Shown piece after piece: positions 43,857 through 52,979 of a DNA stretch of 64,000 nucleotides. Positions within the stretch are counted from its first letter, which is position 1, and the number at the start of each line of letters is the position of its first letter. Origin of the DNA: Gemmobacter megaterium (GTDB taxonomy: Bacteria > Pseudomonadota > Alphaproteobacteria > Rhodobacterales > Rhodobacteraceae); assembly GCF_900156815.1 (NCBI RefSeq), contig NZ_FTOT01000003.1:372001-436000 (forward strand). Direction: 5' to 3'. The notes below the pieces were generated by a model. The model worked only from the letters and a program-made list of their open reading frames with translations, was not told where the DNA came from and ran no database searches. The position numbers and the translations under genes are program-made.

Positions 43857-44348
43857 CTAATCGTCGTCGCGTTCAAAGATCTGGCGCAGCGGCACCGGCT
43901 GGCGGCGGATCGGGGTCTTGATCACCACATAGCTGAAATACTGCGCAATGCCCGCATGATCGTCGGTCAGCGCCTCGATGATCGATTGGTAATGCGACAG
44001 GTCGCGCACCACGAAAGTGACCAGATAGTCGAAGCCGCCGCTGATCAGGTGGCACTCCACCACCTCGCGGAATTTGCGCAGGCGGGTTTCAAAGCGCTGA
44101 AAGCTCTCTGCCCGGTGCTTTTCCAGCGTCACCTCGACCAGAATCGTCAGGCTGTCCCCCAGCTTGCGCAGGTCCAGGTCGGCGGAATAGCCGGTGATGA
44201 ACCCCTCGGCCTGCAACCGCTTTACCCGCATCAGACAGGGCGAGGGCGACAGCCCCACGGCATCGGCCAACTGCGCATTGGTGATCCGCCCGTTCTGCTG
44301 CAACTGGGTCAGGATGTTCATGTCGATGCGGTCAAGTCGGGCGGCCAA
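43857..44348 (-). CDS. Lrp/AsnC-family regulator (TTG start)
   Basis: 163-aa feast/famine regulator: HTH at about 5-55 (LDRIDMNILTQLQQNGRITN, LSPSPCLMRVKRLQ) and an RAM/AsnC ligand domain from about 65. The start is a TTG with AAGGA eight bases upstream; an ATG further up is out of frame and the next internal Met would cut off the conserved LDRID. Such proteins sense amino acids and usually control a neighbour, here probably the divergent HAD gene 205 bp away. Confidence 0.9.
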   Translation of the reverse strand: MAARLDRIDMNILTQLQQNGRITNAQLADAVGLSPSPCLMRVKRLQAEGFITGYSADLDLRKLGDSLTILVEVTLEKHRAESFQRFETRLRKFREVVECHLISGGFDYLVTFVVRDLSHYQSIIEALTDDHAGIAQYFSYVVIKTPIRRQPVPLRQIFERDDD

Positions 44349-44462
44349 GGGCGCGGTCCTTCATGGCGGGGGACGCTGCTTGGTTCTAGGCGGGGCCGTG
44401 GTTTGCGTCCAGCCCCGCAAGGGCGATCCGCCGGGCTGGCGTGCTGAATCCTGCCTGCATTT

Positions 44463-44483
44463 CGGAACGATATTGTGCGGAAC
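44463..44483. promoter_or_regulatory. Direct repeats in the Lrp/HAD intergenic region
   Basis: Two CGGAAC hexamers (44463-44468 and 44478-44483) are 15 bp apart, on either side of GATATTGTG. The AT-rich centre with flanking repeats is the kind of site Lrp proteins bind, but the assignment is weak. Confidence 0.3.
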
Positions 44484-44553
44484 CCTTCGATTGGCCCAAA
44501 CCTGCGCGGCACGGCTGCGCTAGGCTGCCCATGACAGCCCCACGAGGATACCC

Positions 44554-45222
44554 ATGGCCCAGTTCAGCCCGAAATACATCACCTTTGACTGCTACGGCAC
44601 GCTGACCAACTTCGACATGGCCGGCGGCGCCCGCATCGTCTATGGCGACCGCCTGTCGCCCGACCAGATGACCGCCTTCATCGAGAGCTTTCGCGGCTAC
44701 CGGATCGACGAAGTCCTCGGGCCGTGGAAGCCCTTCCGCGAGGTGGTCTGCAATGCGGTCGAGCGGTCGTGCAAGAAACACCGCATCCCCTATGATCGCG
44801 CCGATGGCGAACGGATCTATGCGATGGTGCCATCCTGGGGCCCGCACCCCGATGTAACCGAGGGCCTGTCGCGGATCGCCGACAAGATCCCGCTGGTGAT
44901 CCTGTCCAATGCCGCTAATGAACAGATCCACCACAATGTCGCGCTGCTGGGGGTTCCGTTCCACAAGGTGCTGACGGCCGAGGATGCCCAATCCTACAAG
45001 CCGCGCTATCGCGGATTCGAATACATGCTGGATACGCTGGGCTGTGGCCCCGAGGATATTCTGCACGTGTCCTCGTCGTTCCGGTATGATCTGATGACGG
45101 CCTATGATCTGGGCATCACATCCAAGGCCTGGGTCAACCGTGGCCATGAGCCTGCGAACCCGTTCTATGGCTATGCCGAGATTCCCGACACGCGCGGTCT
45201 TGCGGGACTTGTCGGGCTTTGA
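44554..45222 (+). CDS. HAD-superfamily hydrolase, type II 2-haloacid dehalogenase-like
   Basis: 222-aa HAD enzyme. Nucleophile Asp12 is in TFDCYGTLTNFD, with Thr16 following, the second motif is LVILSNAAN, the Lys motif is SYKPRYRGFEY, and HVSSSFRYDLMTAYDLGI holds the late acidic/Ser residues. Length and motifs fit the L-2-haloacid dehalogenase branch, but many members are phosphatases and the Arg that steers haloacids cannot be placed with certainty. A divergent Lrp gene suggests an amino-acid-linked inducer. Confidence 0.85.
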   Translation: MAQFSPKYITFDCYGTLTNFDMAGGARIVYGDRLSPDQMTAFIESFRGYRIDEVLGPWKPFREVVCNAVERSCKKHRIPYDRADGERIYAMVPSWGPHPDVTEGLSRIADKIPLVILSNAANEQIHHNVALLGVPFHKVLTAEDAQSYKPRYRGFEYMLDTLGCGPEDILHVSSSFRYDLMTAYDLGITSKAWVNRGHEPANPFYGYAEIPDTRGLAGLVGL

Positions 45223-45234
45223 GCCACGTAGGAC

Positions 45235-45259
45235 CACAGGCCGCGCCGGGCGGCCTGTG
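45235..45259. terminator. Hairpin between convergent genes
   Basis: CACAGGCCGC-GCCGG-GCGGCCTGTG, a perfect 10-bp stem between the HAD stop and the aldo/keto reductase stop. Confidence 0.7.
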
Positions 45260-45271
45260 ATCGCGGGGCGG

Positions 45272-46113
45272 TCAGTCCCAGCTTTCGACCCATGCCGGGC
45301 TGAACTGCCGCCCGTCAGGCCGGGCGAGGCCAGAAATCGCGGCCATGTCGGCATCGGTCAAGGTGAAACCGGCAAGGTCGATGTTCTGCGCCACCCGCGC
45401 GGGGTTGGACGACCGGGGAATGGCCACCGTACCTTGCTGGACATGCCAGCGCAGCACGATCTGCGCAGGCGTCCTGTCATGGCGTGCCGCGATGGTCGCC
45501 AACAGCGGATCATCCAGCAGGTTGCCGCTGCCGATGGGTGCATAGCCGACAAAGGCCACCCCGTGGCGACGGCAGGCCGCAATCAGCGCCGACTGGTCCA
45601 GCCGGGGATGATATTCACACTGGTTGGCCACCAGCGGCTCATCCGCCAATGCCACGGCATCCGCCAGGCGGCTTGCCGAAAAGTTGGACACGCCGATATG
45701 CCGCGCCAGCCCGTCACGCCTGGCCTGGCACAGCGCGCCGATGGTTTCCGCCAGCGGCACCGCCGGATTGGGCCAGTGGATCAGCAACAGATCGACCGGC
45801 CCGACGCCCAGCACTTGCACACTGCGCTCGGCGGAACGGCGGAACGGCGAAAGGCGTCGGCCGTCAGATCGGTGTGCCAAACCTTGGTGGTCAGAAAATA
45901 GCTGTCACGCGCCAGTCCGCTGGCCCGCAGCGCCGCGCCCACCTCCGCTTCGTTCTCGTAGCGCGGCGCGGTGTCGAAATGGCGATACCCTGCCGCAACC
46001 GCCGCCTGAACCGAGGCCGCAAGGACATCTCCGGCCAGTTGCCAGGTGCCCAGGCCGACGGGCGGGATTTGCGCGCCATTGGCGGCAACGGGGGTAAGCG
46101 CGGATTGCATCAT
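45272..46113 (-). pseudogene. Aldo/keto reductase disrupted by an 8-bp tandem duplication
   Basis: The sequence encodes an AKR of the DkgA/DkgB type split between two frames. The N-terminal part (46113 down to about 45846) has PPVGLGTWQLAGDV, GYRHFDTAPRYENEAEVG (catalytic Asp and Tyr) and FLTTKVWHTDL (Lys). The C-terminal part in another frame continues VDLLLIHWPNP (catalytic His), HIGVSNFSA, NQCEYHP, GYAPIGSG and IPRSSNPAR. Between them GGCGGAAC occurs twice in tandem (plus strand 45830-45837 and 45838-45845). Removing one copy restores one frame of 277 codons, the normal AKR length. The gene is therefore probably inactive unless this is a sequencing error. It is divergent from a LysR gene. 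Confidence 0.88.
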
Positions 46114-46239
46114 TGGTGTGATCCTCTGATCCGGGTTCCGGGCGGCGATCGTCCCGCCGCCCTTGTCAACGCCCCCGAAAGGAGGCCCAATTCAATCGCC
46201 CCGGCCCTTGCGTCGTGGCGCCATTGACAGGAGCACGTG

Positions 46240-47142
46240 ATGCGCGCGCGACAACTCGAGGTGTTCTGTATGCTGATGCGCAGCGGCACCGTGACAGGGG
46301 CAGCGGCGATGCTCAATATCTCGCAGCCTGCCCTCAGCCAGATTCTGCTTCATGCCGAGGATCAACTTGGCTTCAAGCTGTTCAACCGGGTGCGCGGCCG
46401 TCTGGTCGCCACGCAGGAAGCGGAAGAACTGTACCCCGAGGCAGAGCGGATCTTCTCCGAACTGGGCGCATTGCGGCGGCGCACACAGGACATGCGGTTC
46501 GGGCGCACCGGGCTGGTCCGGTTGGGGGCCTCTGCCCCGCCGGCCATGGCCATCGTTCCCAAGGCGTTGATGTCCTTCCGCGAAGCGCATCCCGACATCG
46601 TCGTAAGGTCGCTGATCGCACCCATGCTGAACGTGGTGGACATGCTGCGCACGGGCGAGATCTCGATGGGGATCGTCATGAACAACATGCCGCACCATGA
46701 TATCGAGGTGGAAACCGTGGGGCAGGTGGAACTGGTCTGCGTGATGCCCGACGGCCATGCACTGGCAACGCACGAGGTGATCGGCTTTGCCGATCTGGCG
46801 CAGGATACGCTGATCTCCTACCGGGCCGATACACTGCCTGCCCGCCTGTTGGCCAGCGCCGCCGAGGCAGAGGATCTGGACTTTGCGCCGGGGATCGAAA
46901 TCGACGTGTCGATGACCGCGCTTCCCTTTGTCCGCAGTGGGTTGGGGGTGGCGGTGGTGGACGGATTGCTGCCGTGGTCGGAATTTCCCGGCATCGTCTG
47001 CCGACCGCTTCGGCCCCGGATCACGGTGCCCATCGCGTTTCTGACGCACAAGAGCCGCCCGTTGACCGGCGGAACCGCGATGATGCGCGACTACCTCCGC
47101 ATGGCCTGCGCAACGGTGGGGCCGGCGATGCGCCGGGCCTGA
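46240..47142 (+). CDS. LysR-type transcriptional regulator
   Basis: 300-aa LTTR. ATG 46240 has AGGAG six bases upstream (a GTG precedes it directly). HTH at about 3-62: RARQLEVFCMLMRSGTVTGA, SQPALSQILLHAEDQLG. The effector domain follows from about 90, with SGLGVAVVDGLLPW near the end. It lies divergent from the broken aldo/keto reductase (126 bp between), the classic position for its regulator, and convergent with the HcnB-like operon. With the reductase broken, its remaining target may be elsewhere, for example the hyuA operon. Confidence 0.92.
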   Translation: MRARQLEVFCMLMRSGTVTGAAAMLNISQPALSQILLHAEDQLGFKLFNRVRGRLVATQEAEELYPEAERIFSELGALRRRTQDMRFGRTGLVRLGASAPPAMAIVPKALMSFREAHPDIVVRSLIAPMLNVVDMLRTGEISMGIVMNNMPHHDIEVETVGQVELVCVMPDGHALATHEVIGFADLAQDTLISYRADTLPARLLASAAEAEDLDFAPGIEIDVSMTALPFVRSGLGVAVVDGLLPWSEFPGIVCRPLRPRITVPIAFLTHKSRPLTGGTAMMRDYLRMACATVGPAMRRA

Positions 47143-47150
47143 CAGGCCCG
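47134..47150. terminator. Hairpin overlapping lysR stop
   Basis: CGGGCCT-GAC-AGGCCCG, a 7-bp stem with 3-base loop spanning the lysR stop codon and facing the convergent oxidoreductase gene. Confidence 0.5.
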
Positions 47151-47155
47151 CCGTG

Positions 47156-48523
47156 TCAGCCTGACCCCCCGGACCGCGCCAAGGCACCCGCCAATACGGG
47201 CCGCACAGGCGCCTGATCGCGCAGGCGCCCCACCTGTGCGGGATCCGTGCCGGCATGGGCCGCGATCAGTTCCGCCGCCGCCAACTGGCAGAACCGGCCC
47301 TGGCAGCGCCCCATGCCGATACGTCCCAGCGACTTCACCCGGTTCGCATCGGCCCCGCCATGGTCCACCGTGGCGCGCAGCGTGCCCGCCGTGACACCTT
47401 CGCAGCGGCAGACCACAGCGGTATCTGGCAAACTGCGGACCATGGCCGCGGGCCAGGGAAAGGCGCGCGCCAGACCCTGGGCAAAGCGTTCCAGCCGGGC
47501 GAGCCGGGCCAGATCGGCGGCGATCTCGGGCGCGGGGCGGCCCATATCCGCCAGACAGGCGGCGGCGGCCAGACGACCCGCCACTTCTGCCCCGTCGGCC
47601 CCCAGAATGCGCAGGCCATCGCCCGCCAGATACACCCCCGGCCGCAACCGGCCCAGCCGGTCGGTGCGCGGCAGCCATTGGGCCCAGATTTCGCTATGGT
47701 CGAACTCTGCCCCGGCCAAGCCAGCCAACTGGGTTTCCGCCCGCAGATGCCACCCCATGCCCACCGTATCGCACAGGCTGCGCTTTCCCCGGCCAGAGGC
47801 ACTGGACCAACGCACCGCGACCGGCCCTCGTACATCGGTCTCGATCTCGTGCAATGTCACGCCCGCATGATAGCGCCGCCCCAGCCGTGCGCGCATCGAC
47901 AGCCCGCGCAGCGCAAGGGCAGGGCGCGCGAACATGGCAGGCAGGGCCGCGATCTGCGCCGACAGCGGGGCGGTGTCGAGCACCGCCTCGACCACAGCCC
48001 CGGCCCCGAGCATCTGATAGGCCACCAGCGTCAGCAGCGGCCCCGAACCCATCAGGACGACGCGCTGGCCCAATGCCACCCCCTGGGCCTTGAGCGCGAT
48101 CTGCGTGGCGCCCAGGCTGTAGACGCCGGGGGCCTGCCAGCCGGGCACCGGGGCAAGCCGGTCGGTGGCGCCGGTTGCAAGGATCAACTGATCATGGGCG
48201 ATCACCCGGCTGCCCTGCGGCCCCGTCACATGCGCCCCGGCGGTTGAAAATCCCAGGACCGCGCTTTGCGGCAGATGTTCCACCCGCCCTTCGGCCACCA
48301 GCCTGTCGAACACCCCATGCAGCGCGCGGGCCTTGGGGGCCTCGGGCCCGTAAAGCACCTCGGGCGGGCGGGTAAAGCCTTCGGGCGGGCGGCGGTAGAT
48401 CTGGCCCCCGGCCCGCGCACCTTCATCCACCACGACCGGCCGCAGCCCGGCTGCCACCAGCGTTTCGGCTGCCCGAATGCCCGCAGGCCCCGCCCCGACG
48501 ATCAGGATGCGCGGATCGGTCAT
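47156..48523 (-). CDS. HcnB/OoxA-like FAD/NAD(P)-binding dehydrogenase subunit with Fe-S domain
   Basis: 455-aa pyridine-nucleotide-type flavoprotein similar to the B subunit of cyanide synthase, opine oxidase subunit A and related proline/hydroxyproline dehydrogenases. ILIVGAGPAGIRAAETL (6-22) is the first dinucleotide fold, AGGQIYRR follows, and VVLMGSGPLLTLVAY is the second. The C-terminal BFD-like [2Fe-2S] domain has CRC (372, 374) and CQGRFC (407, 412). The start ATG 48523 overlaps the stop of the ferredoxin-like gene. It should pass electrons from the FAD oxidase subunit through the Fe-S proteins. The usual third subunit (HcnC-like) is found divergent at 53172. Confidence 0.9.
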   Translation of the reverse strand: MTDPRILIVGAGPAGIRAAETLVAAGLRPVVVDEGARAGGQIYRRPPEGFTRPPEVLYGPEAPKARALHGVFDRLVAEGRVEHLPQSAVLGFSTAGAHVTGPQGSRVIAHDQLILATGATDRLAPVPGWQAPGVYSLGATQIALKAQGVALGQRVVLMGSGPLLTLVAYQMLGAGAVVEAVLDTAPLSAQIAALPAMFARPALALRGLSMRARLGRRYHAGVTLHEIETDVRGPVAVRWSSASGRGKRSLCDTVGMGWHLRAETQLAGLAGAEFDHSEIWAQWLPRTDRLGRLRPGVYLAGDGLRILGADGAEVAGRLAAAACLADMGRPAPEIAADLARLARLERFAQGLARAFPWPAAMVRSLPDTAVVCRCEGVTAGTLRATVDHGGADANRVKSLGRIGMGRCQGRFCQLAAAELIAAHAGTDPAQVGRLRDQAPVRPVLAGALARSGGSG

Positions 48524-48834
48524 GGCCAGCTCTCTGGTGGATGTGTCAGCAGGCGCATTCCTTCGGCAATCGGGGTGGAACAGCCGCGCAGGCGGGCGCC
48601 ATCCTCTTGCCAGATCCAGCAATCCTGGCAGGCGCCCATCAGACAAAAACCTGCGCGCACTTCGGCCCCGAATTCCGACCAGCGCAGGACGGGGGCAACC
48701 GTCAGCACGGCGGTCAGCACGGTATCGCCCGCCATGCCGACCTGGGCCACGCCATCCAGCGTGAACGCCACAGAGGCGCGGCCCGTCTCGGCAAGGCGAT
48801 GAATGCGGCCCTTGGTCGGAAGCGGTGTGATCAT
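48520..48834 (-). CDS. HcnA-like [2Fe-2S] ferredoxin-fold subunit
   Basis: 104-aa small subunit of an HcnABC-type amino-acid dehydrogenase. Four cysteines, Cys64-x4-Cys69-x2-Cys72-x12-Cys85 (FCLMGACQDCW and GCSTP), match a plant-type [2Fe-2S] cluster with shortened spacing. Start and stop overlap both neighbours by four bases (hyuB before it, hcnB-like after it), so the Fe-S subunit is made in step with them. No signal peptide; cytoplasmic or peripheral to the membrane. Confidence 0.9.
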   Translation of the reverse strand: MITPLPTKGRIHRLAETGRASVAFTLDGVAQVGMAGDTVLTAVLTVAPVLRWSEFGAEVRAGFCLMGACQDCWIWQEDGARLRGCSTPIAEGMRLLTHPPESWP

Positions 48835-50816
48835 TCGGCAGCCTCTTGCAGGAACCCGGACGGGGCGGGCATATCGGGAAAGCGCGCGCGCACTTCGGCA
48901 AAAGCCAGTTCCACGCCCTTGGCCCCAGAACGCCCGGCCATGCGGCGGAATATCTCCGTCTTGGCAAAGAAACGCCAGTGGATCGGCAGGCCGCCCAGAA
49001 TTTCGGTCAGCAGATCATAGGCGGCGGGTGTCCATTGCGTCTCATAGCCCTCGCGCTCGGGGCCGTAGTGAAAGGGCTGTGTCGCGGGGGGCATCGTGGC
49101 GCGCAGCGCCGCCGTTGCCGCCTCGTCCACCACGCCATCCACGATCACCACGCCATAGTCGCGCGCCGCGGCCGGGACAGAGACATAGCCACGCGCCACG
49201 TCCTGCGCCACGCGCCACAGCTCGCGCTGAAGCGGATCGCCGCGCCCGCCGCCCCCGGCCGAGCGCACTTCAAGCACATCGCCGGGTTGCAGCACCGCCG
49301 TATCCACATTGCCCAGCCGCCGGGCCCGGTCGGTGCCGGGGTTCAGCCACATGTCGGACAGCCCCGCCGCCCGCCCGCCTAGCGCGCCCCAGGGACGAAA
49401 GAACGAACGGTCGCGGTTGCGCGCGGTGATCCGGCTGTCGGGGGCAAAGACGCGAAACGCCATTTCCGTCGCCAGCCCGCCACGCCAGCGGCCCGCCCCC
49501 CCGGTGTCCTGCGCCAGCGCATATTTCACGAATTCGACCGGCGTCTCGGTCTCGGTGATCTCGATGGGGGTGTTCTTGAGATAGGCCGCATCGGCACCCG
49601 ACCCGTTGGTGCCATCGCGGTGTGGCATTCCGCCACCGCCGCCGACCACCGGGTTCACCGCCGCAATGATGCTGCGCCCCCGCGCATCGGTCGTCATCAC
49701 ATTGACGATGCAATTGTTGCCCGCAGGGGCCGCAGGCAGCCGGTCGGGCAGCGCCTGCACAAAGCCGCCAAAGATCACCGAACGCAGCCGGGCGCAGGTC
49801 AATGACCGCATCCCCACGGCCGCCGGACTGACCGGATTCAGCACCGATCCCTGCGGCGCGATGCAGGTAAAGGGCCGCGTCAGGCCGGTGTTCAGCAGGA
49901 TCCGGGGGTTGAGCGTATAGAGAATGTAGTAGATCGCCACCAGCAACACCGAATGCCGCGGATCGCCCCCCGTCGGCACGTTCAACGATGACCCAAGCTG
50001 CGGATCCGACCCGGTAAAATCCAGCACCGCACTATCGCCGGCGATGGTCAGCTTCAGCTTCAACCGACAGGGATTGGCCTCGACCGAATCCTCGTCGGCG
50101 TAATCGGTGAAGTCCCATGTGCCATCGGGAATCGCGCGCAGCACGTCGCGCGCCTGCGCCTCGGCATGGTCCAGCAACTGGTCCACGCCTGCCAGGAACG
50201 CCGCCTTGCCGAACTTTTCCACCATGGCCAGGATCTTGCGCTCTCCGGTGGTCAGGGCCCCGACCATCGCCTTGATATCGCCCATGTTCAGATCGGGCTT
50301 GCGCACGTTGGTGGACATGATGCGCAGGATCTGGTCGTCATAGACCCCTTCGTTCATGATCTTCATGGGTGGAAAGCGGATGCCTTCCTGATGGATTTCC
50401 GTCAACGCCCGCGACAGCGAGGCAGGCACCGCACCCCCCATATCGGTGTTATGGATATGCCCGCCGGTAAAGGCGATAAGCTCGCCCTCATGGAACACCG
50501 GCTTCCACAGCACGGTATCGGGCGTGTGGGTCGCCACAAAGCTGGAATAGGCATCGTTGGTAAAGGCCACATCGCCGGGTTTGTAGTCGGCAATCTGGTC
50601 GATGGCGCGGCCAAAGGTCAGGCCGGCATACCAGGTGGCGCCCAGATCCATCGGCACGGCAAAAGTTTCGCCCCGCCGGTTCAGCAGCATGACCGTAAAG
50701 TCCTCGGTCTCCTTGACAAACGCGGAATGGGCGGTGCGTTGCAGGGTGTAGCCCATGTTCTCGGCGGCGGCCCGCGCATGGTTGGCCAGCACCTGAAGGT
50801 TCATCCGGTCGAACAT
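48831..50816 (-). CDS. hyuB: HyuB-type hydantoinase/oxoprolinase subunit B (second copy)
   Basis: 661-aa Hydantoinase_B protein. ATG 50816 has GGGAG seven bases upstream, just behind the hyuA stop. Motifs: YTLQRTAHSAFVKETEDFTV, FTNDAYSSFVATHTPD, HIHNTDMGGAVPASLSR, LDFTGSDPQLGSSLNVPTGG and GGGGGMPHRDGTNGSGA. It is clearly related to the 39925 copy but diverged. Its stop overlaps the start of the [2Fe-2S] gene, tying ring-opening hydrolysis to an amino-acid dehydrogenase. Confidence 0.93.
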   Translation of the reverse strand: MFDRMNLQVLANHARAAAENMGYTLQRTAHSAFVKETEDFTVMLLNRRGETFAVPMDLGATWYAGLTFGRAIDQIADYKPGDVAFTNDAYSSFVATHTPDTVLWKPVFHEGELIAFTGGHIHNTDMGGAVPASLSRALTEIHQEGIRFPPMKIMNEGVYDDQILRIMSTNVRKPDLNMGDIKAMVGALTTGERKILAMVEKFGKAAFLAGVDQLLDHAEAQARDVLRAIPDGTWDFTDYADEDSVEANPCRLKLKLTIAGDSAVLDFTGSDPQLGSSLNVPTGGDPRHSVLLVAIYYILYTLNPRILLNTGLTRPFTCIAPQGSVLNPVSPAAVGMRSLTCARLRSVIFGGFVQALPDRLPAAPAGNNCIVNVMTTDARGRSIIAAVNPVVGGGGGMPHRDGTNGSGADAAYLKNTPIEITETETPVEFVKYALAQDTGGAGRWRGGLATEMAFRVFAPDSRITARNRDRSFFRPWGALGGRAAGLSDMWLNPGTDRARRLGNVDTAVLQPGDVLEVRSAGGGGRGDPLQRELWRVAQDVARGYVSVPAAARDYGVVIVDGVVDEAATAALRATMPPATQPFHYGPEREGYETQWTPAAYDLLTEILGGLPIHWRFFAKTEIFRRMAGRSGAKGVELAFAEVRARFPDMPAPSGFLQEAAE

Positions 50817-50820
50817 CGGC

Positions 50821-52902
50821 TCACTCCCCAAAGGTCAGATACAGGTTCAGATGCCGGTCGACATGCGCCCGCGCCCCGGCCGGAATGGCCAGGGTGGTGT
50901 CATCCTGCGCCACGACGGCGGGGCCGGAGAATACCGCACCCGGCCCCAGATCGCGGCGGCGATACAGCCCGATGGGTTGCACGCGGCCCCCGGTATGCAC
51001 CGGCACATCGCGCCGGGGCCTTGCCTGCACCGCCACCTCCTCGGCCTCGGGAAACCGCAGGGCCGGACCCGCCCCGATAGCGGACAGGCGCAGGTTCACC
51101 AACTCGATCTCCCCTGCCGCGTCGTGAAAATCATACAGCCGGTCGTGCATGTCGTGAAACGCGGCGGCCATGCCCGACAGGTTCCCCTCGGCAATCCAGC
51201 CGGGCTGCAAGGGCACCTCGATCTCGTAGCTTTGCCCGGCATAGCGCATATCGGCCGACAGGCGCAGATCGGCGCCGCCGCGATGGCCCTGCGCGGCCAG
51301 CCAGCCCCGGCCCTCGTCCATCAGCCCGTCCATCGCGGCGCGCAACAGGGGGGCGGTGGCACTGTCCAGCGGGGCAAAGATCGTACGGATGAAATCGCCG
51401 CGCAGATCGGCAACCAAACCGCCAAGCGCCGACACCACACCGGGGCGACGCGGCGCCATCACGCGGCGCATCCCCATTTCCTGCGCCAAAAAGGCCCCCA
51501 GCATTGGCCCGCCGCCACCAAACGGCATCAGGGTGAACTCCCGCAGGTCAACGCCAGCGCGCGAAGCAAGCTTTTCCACCTCGACGAACATCTCTGAAAT
51601 CGCAATGTCCAGAATGGCTTGCGCGGTCTCTTGCAGGGGCCGGGCCAAGCGCCGGGCCAATTCGCCCACCGCGCGTTCGGCCAGCGCCCTGTCCATCTGC
51701 AACTGGCCATAGGCCATCTGACTGTGCCCCAGCCAGCCACAGACAACCATCGCATCCGTCACGGTCGCCTGCGTGCCGCCCCGACCATAGCAAGCGGGCC
51801 CCGGCGTCGATCCTGCCGAGTCCGGCCCGACGCGCAGCACACCGCGCTCGTCCACCTGCGCGATGGACCCGCCGCCGATCCCGATGGAACTGACCGAGAC
51901 CGAAGGGATAAACAGCGGAAACTCCCCGATCAGCTCACCCGTGCCGAACTGCGGCTCTCCGTCGATGATCAACGCGAAATCAGCCGAGGTGCCGCCGATA
52001 TCCAGCGTCAGCACCCGTGTCTCGCCAGCCTGACGCGCCAGCCAGGCGGCACCGATCACCCCCGATGCCGTGCCCGACAACAACATGTTGACGCAGGACC
52101 GCTTGCCTTCGGCGGCATTCATCAACCCGCCGTTGGATTTGGTCAGCATCGGCCGCGCAGGAACGCCCTGCCCCGCCAGCCTGTGCTCCAGCGCCGTCAG
52201 ATACCCCGCCACCCTGGGGTGAACATATCCGTTCAGGATTGCCGTTGTCGTCCGCTCGTACTCGCGGATCACCGGCCAGACCTCGGAAGAGGTAAAGACG
52301 AACATGTCAGGCGCGATCCGCGCGATTTCCTCCTTTACCGCAGCCTCTTGCGACCCATCGCGCCAGGCATGAAGCAGGGACACGATGATGCCCTGCGCCC
52401 CGCGCGCCCGTGCGCTGGCAACGGCACCGGCCAGCGCGGCCATGTCGGGTGCCACCGTCTCCCGGCCATCCGCCCGCAGGCGGGCCGGCATCCCGAACAC
52501 CCGGTCGCGCGGGATCAGTTGCTCCGGCCGGGCGCAGAACAGCGAATAGACTTCGGGCATCCGCAGGCGGGCCAGTTCGATCACATCCTCGAACCCCGCG
52601 TTGGTGATCAGCGCCAGATCCACACCCCGCCGCTGGATGATCGTATTGATCCCCACCGTCGTGCCATGGACAAACCGGCTGACCTGCGCGGGATCCAGCC
52701 CTTCGCGTTCGATCAGCAGGGAAAGGCCGGTCAGCAGTTCGGCACCGGGATCGTCCGGCGTGGTCAAAACCTTGAGCGACGCAACCCGCCCTGTCCGGGT
52801 CTCCAGCGCGCAGAAATCCATGAAGGTTCCGCCGATATCGACACCGATCTTCCAGTCGGCCTCTGCCGTGACTCTGGCCGTAGGGGTCATCGCGCCGTCC
52901 AT
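50821..52902 (-). CDS. hyuA: HyuA-type hydantoinase/oxoprolinase subunit A (second copy)
   Basis: 693-aa ATP-binding subunit. ATG 52902 has AAAGGG six bases upstream. IGVDIGGTFMDFCAL and FVHGTTVGINTIIQRRG lie in the N-terminal domain, LDIGGTSADFALI and DSAGSTPGPACYGRGGT in the actin-like core, and LSADMRYAGQSYEIE near the end. It heads the minus-strand order hyuA-hyuB-[2Fe-2S]-hcnB-like. A 17-bp perfect palindrome lies 78 bp upstream. The substrate is a cyclic amide or similar; 5-oxoproline, hydantoins and lactams are all possible. Confidence 0.93.
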   Translation of the reverse strand: MDGAMTPTARVTAEADWKIGVDIGGTFMDFCALETRTGRVASLKVLTTPDDPGAELLTGLSLLIEREGLDPAQVSRFVHGTTVGINTIIQRRGVDLALITNAGFEDVIELARLRMPEVYSLFCARPEQLIPRDRVFGMPARLRADGRETVAPDMAALAGAVASARARGAQGIIVSLLHAWRDGSQEAAVKEEIARIAPDMFVFTSSEVWPVIREYERTTTAILNGYVHPRVAGYLTALEHRLAGQGVPARPMLTKSNGGLMNAAEGKRSCVNMLLSGTASGVIGAAWLARQAGETRVLTLDIGGTSADFALIIDGEPQFGTGELIGEFPLFIPSVSVSSIGIGGGSIAQVDERGVLRVGPDSAGSTPGPACYGRGGTQATVTDAMVVCGWLGHSQMAYGQLQMDRALAERAVGELARRLARPLQETAQAILDIAISEMFVEVEKLASRAGVDLREFTLMPFGGGGPMLGAFLAQEMGMRRVMAPRRPGVVSALGGLVADLRGDFIRTIFAPLDSATAPLLRAAMDGLMDEGRGWLAAQGHRGGADLRLSADMRYAGQSYEIEVPLQPGWIAEGNLSGMAAAFHDMHDRLYDFHDAAGEIELVNLRLSAIGAGPALRFPEAEEVAVQARPRRDVPVHTGGRVQPIGLYRRRDLGPGAVFSGPAVVAQDDTTLAIPAGARAHVDRHLNLYLTFGE

Positions 52903-52979
52903 TCCATGCCCTTTCGAAACTCCGCCCCGACGCTGGCATGTCAGGACCGGAGGGGTCCAAGTCACAAACGGCGCCCCGA

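Noticed and set aside
46140-46162. GGGCGGC/GCCGCCC dyad in the LysR/aldo-keto reductase intergenic region
   Set aside because: A 7-bp GC-only stem with 9-base loop is common by chance here, and it lacks the LysR T-N11-A pattern.
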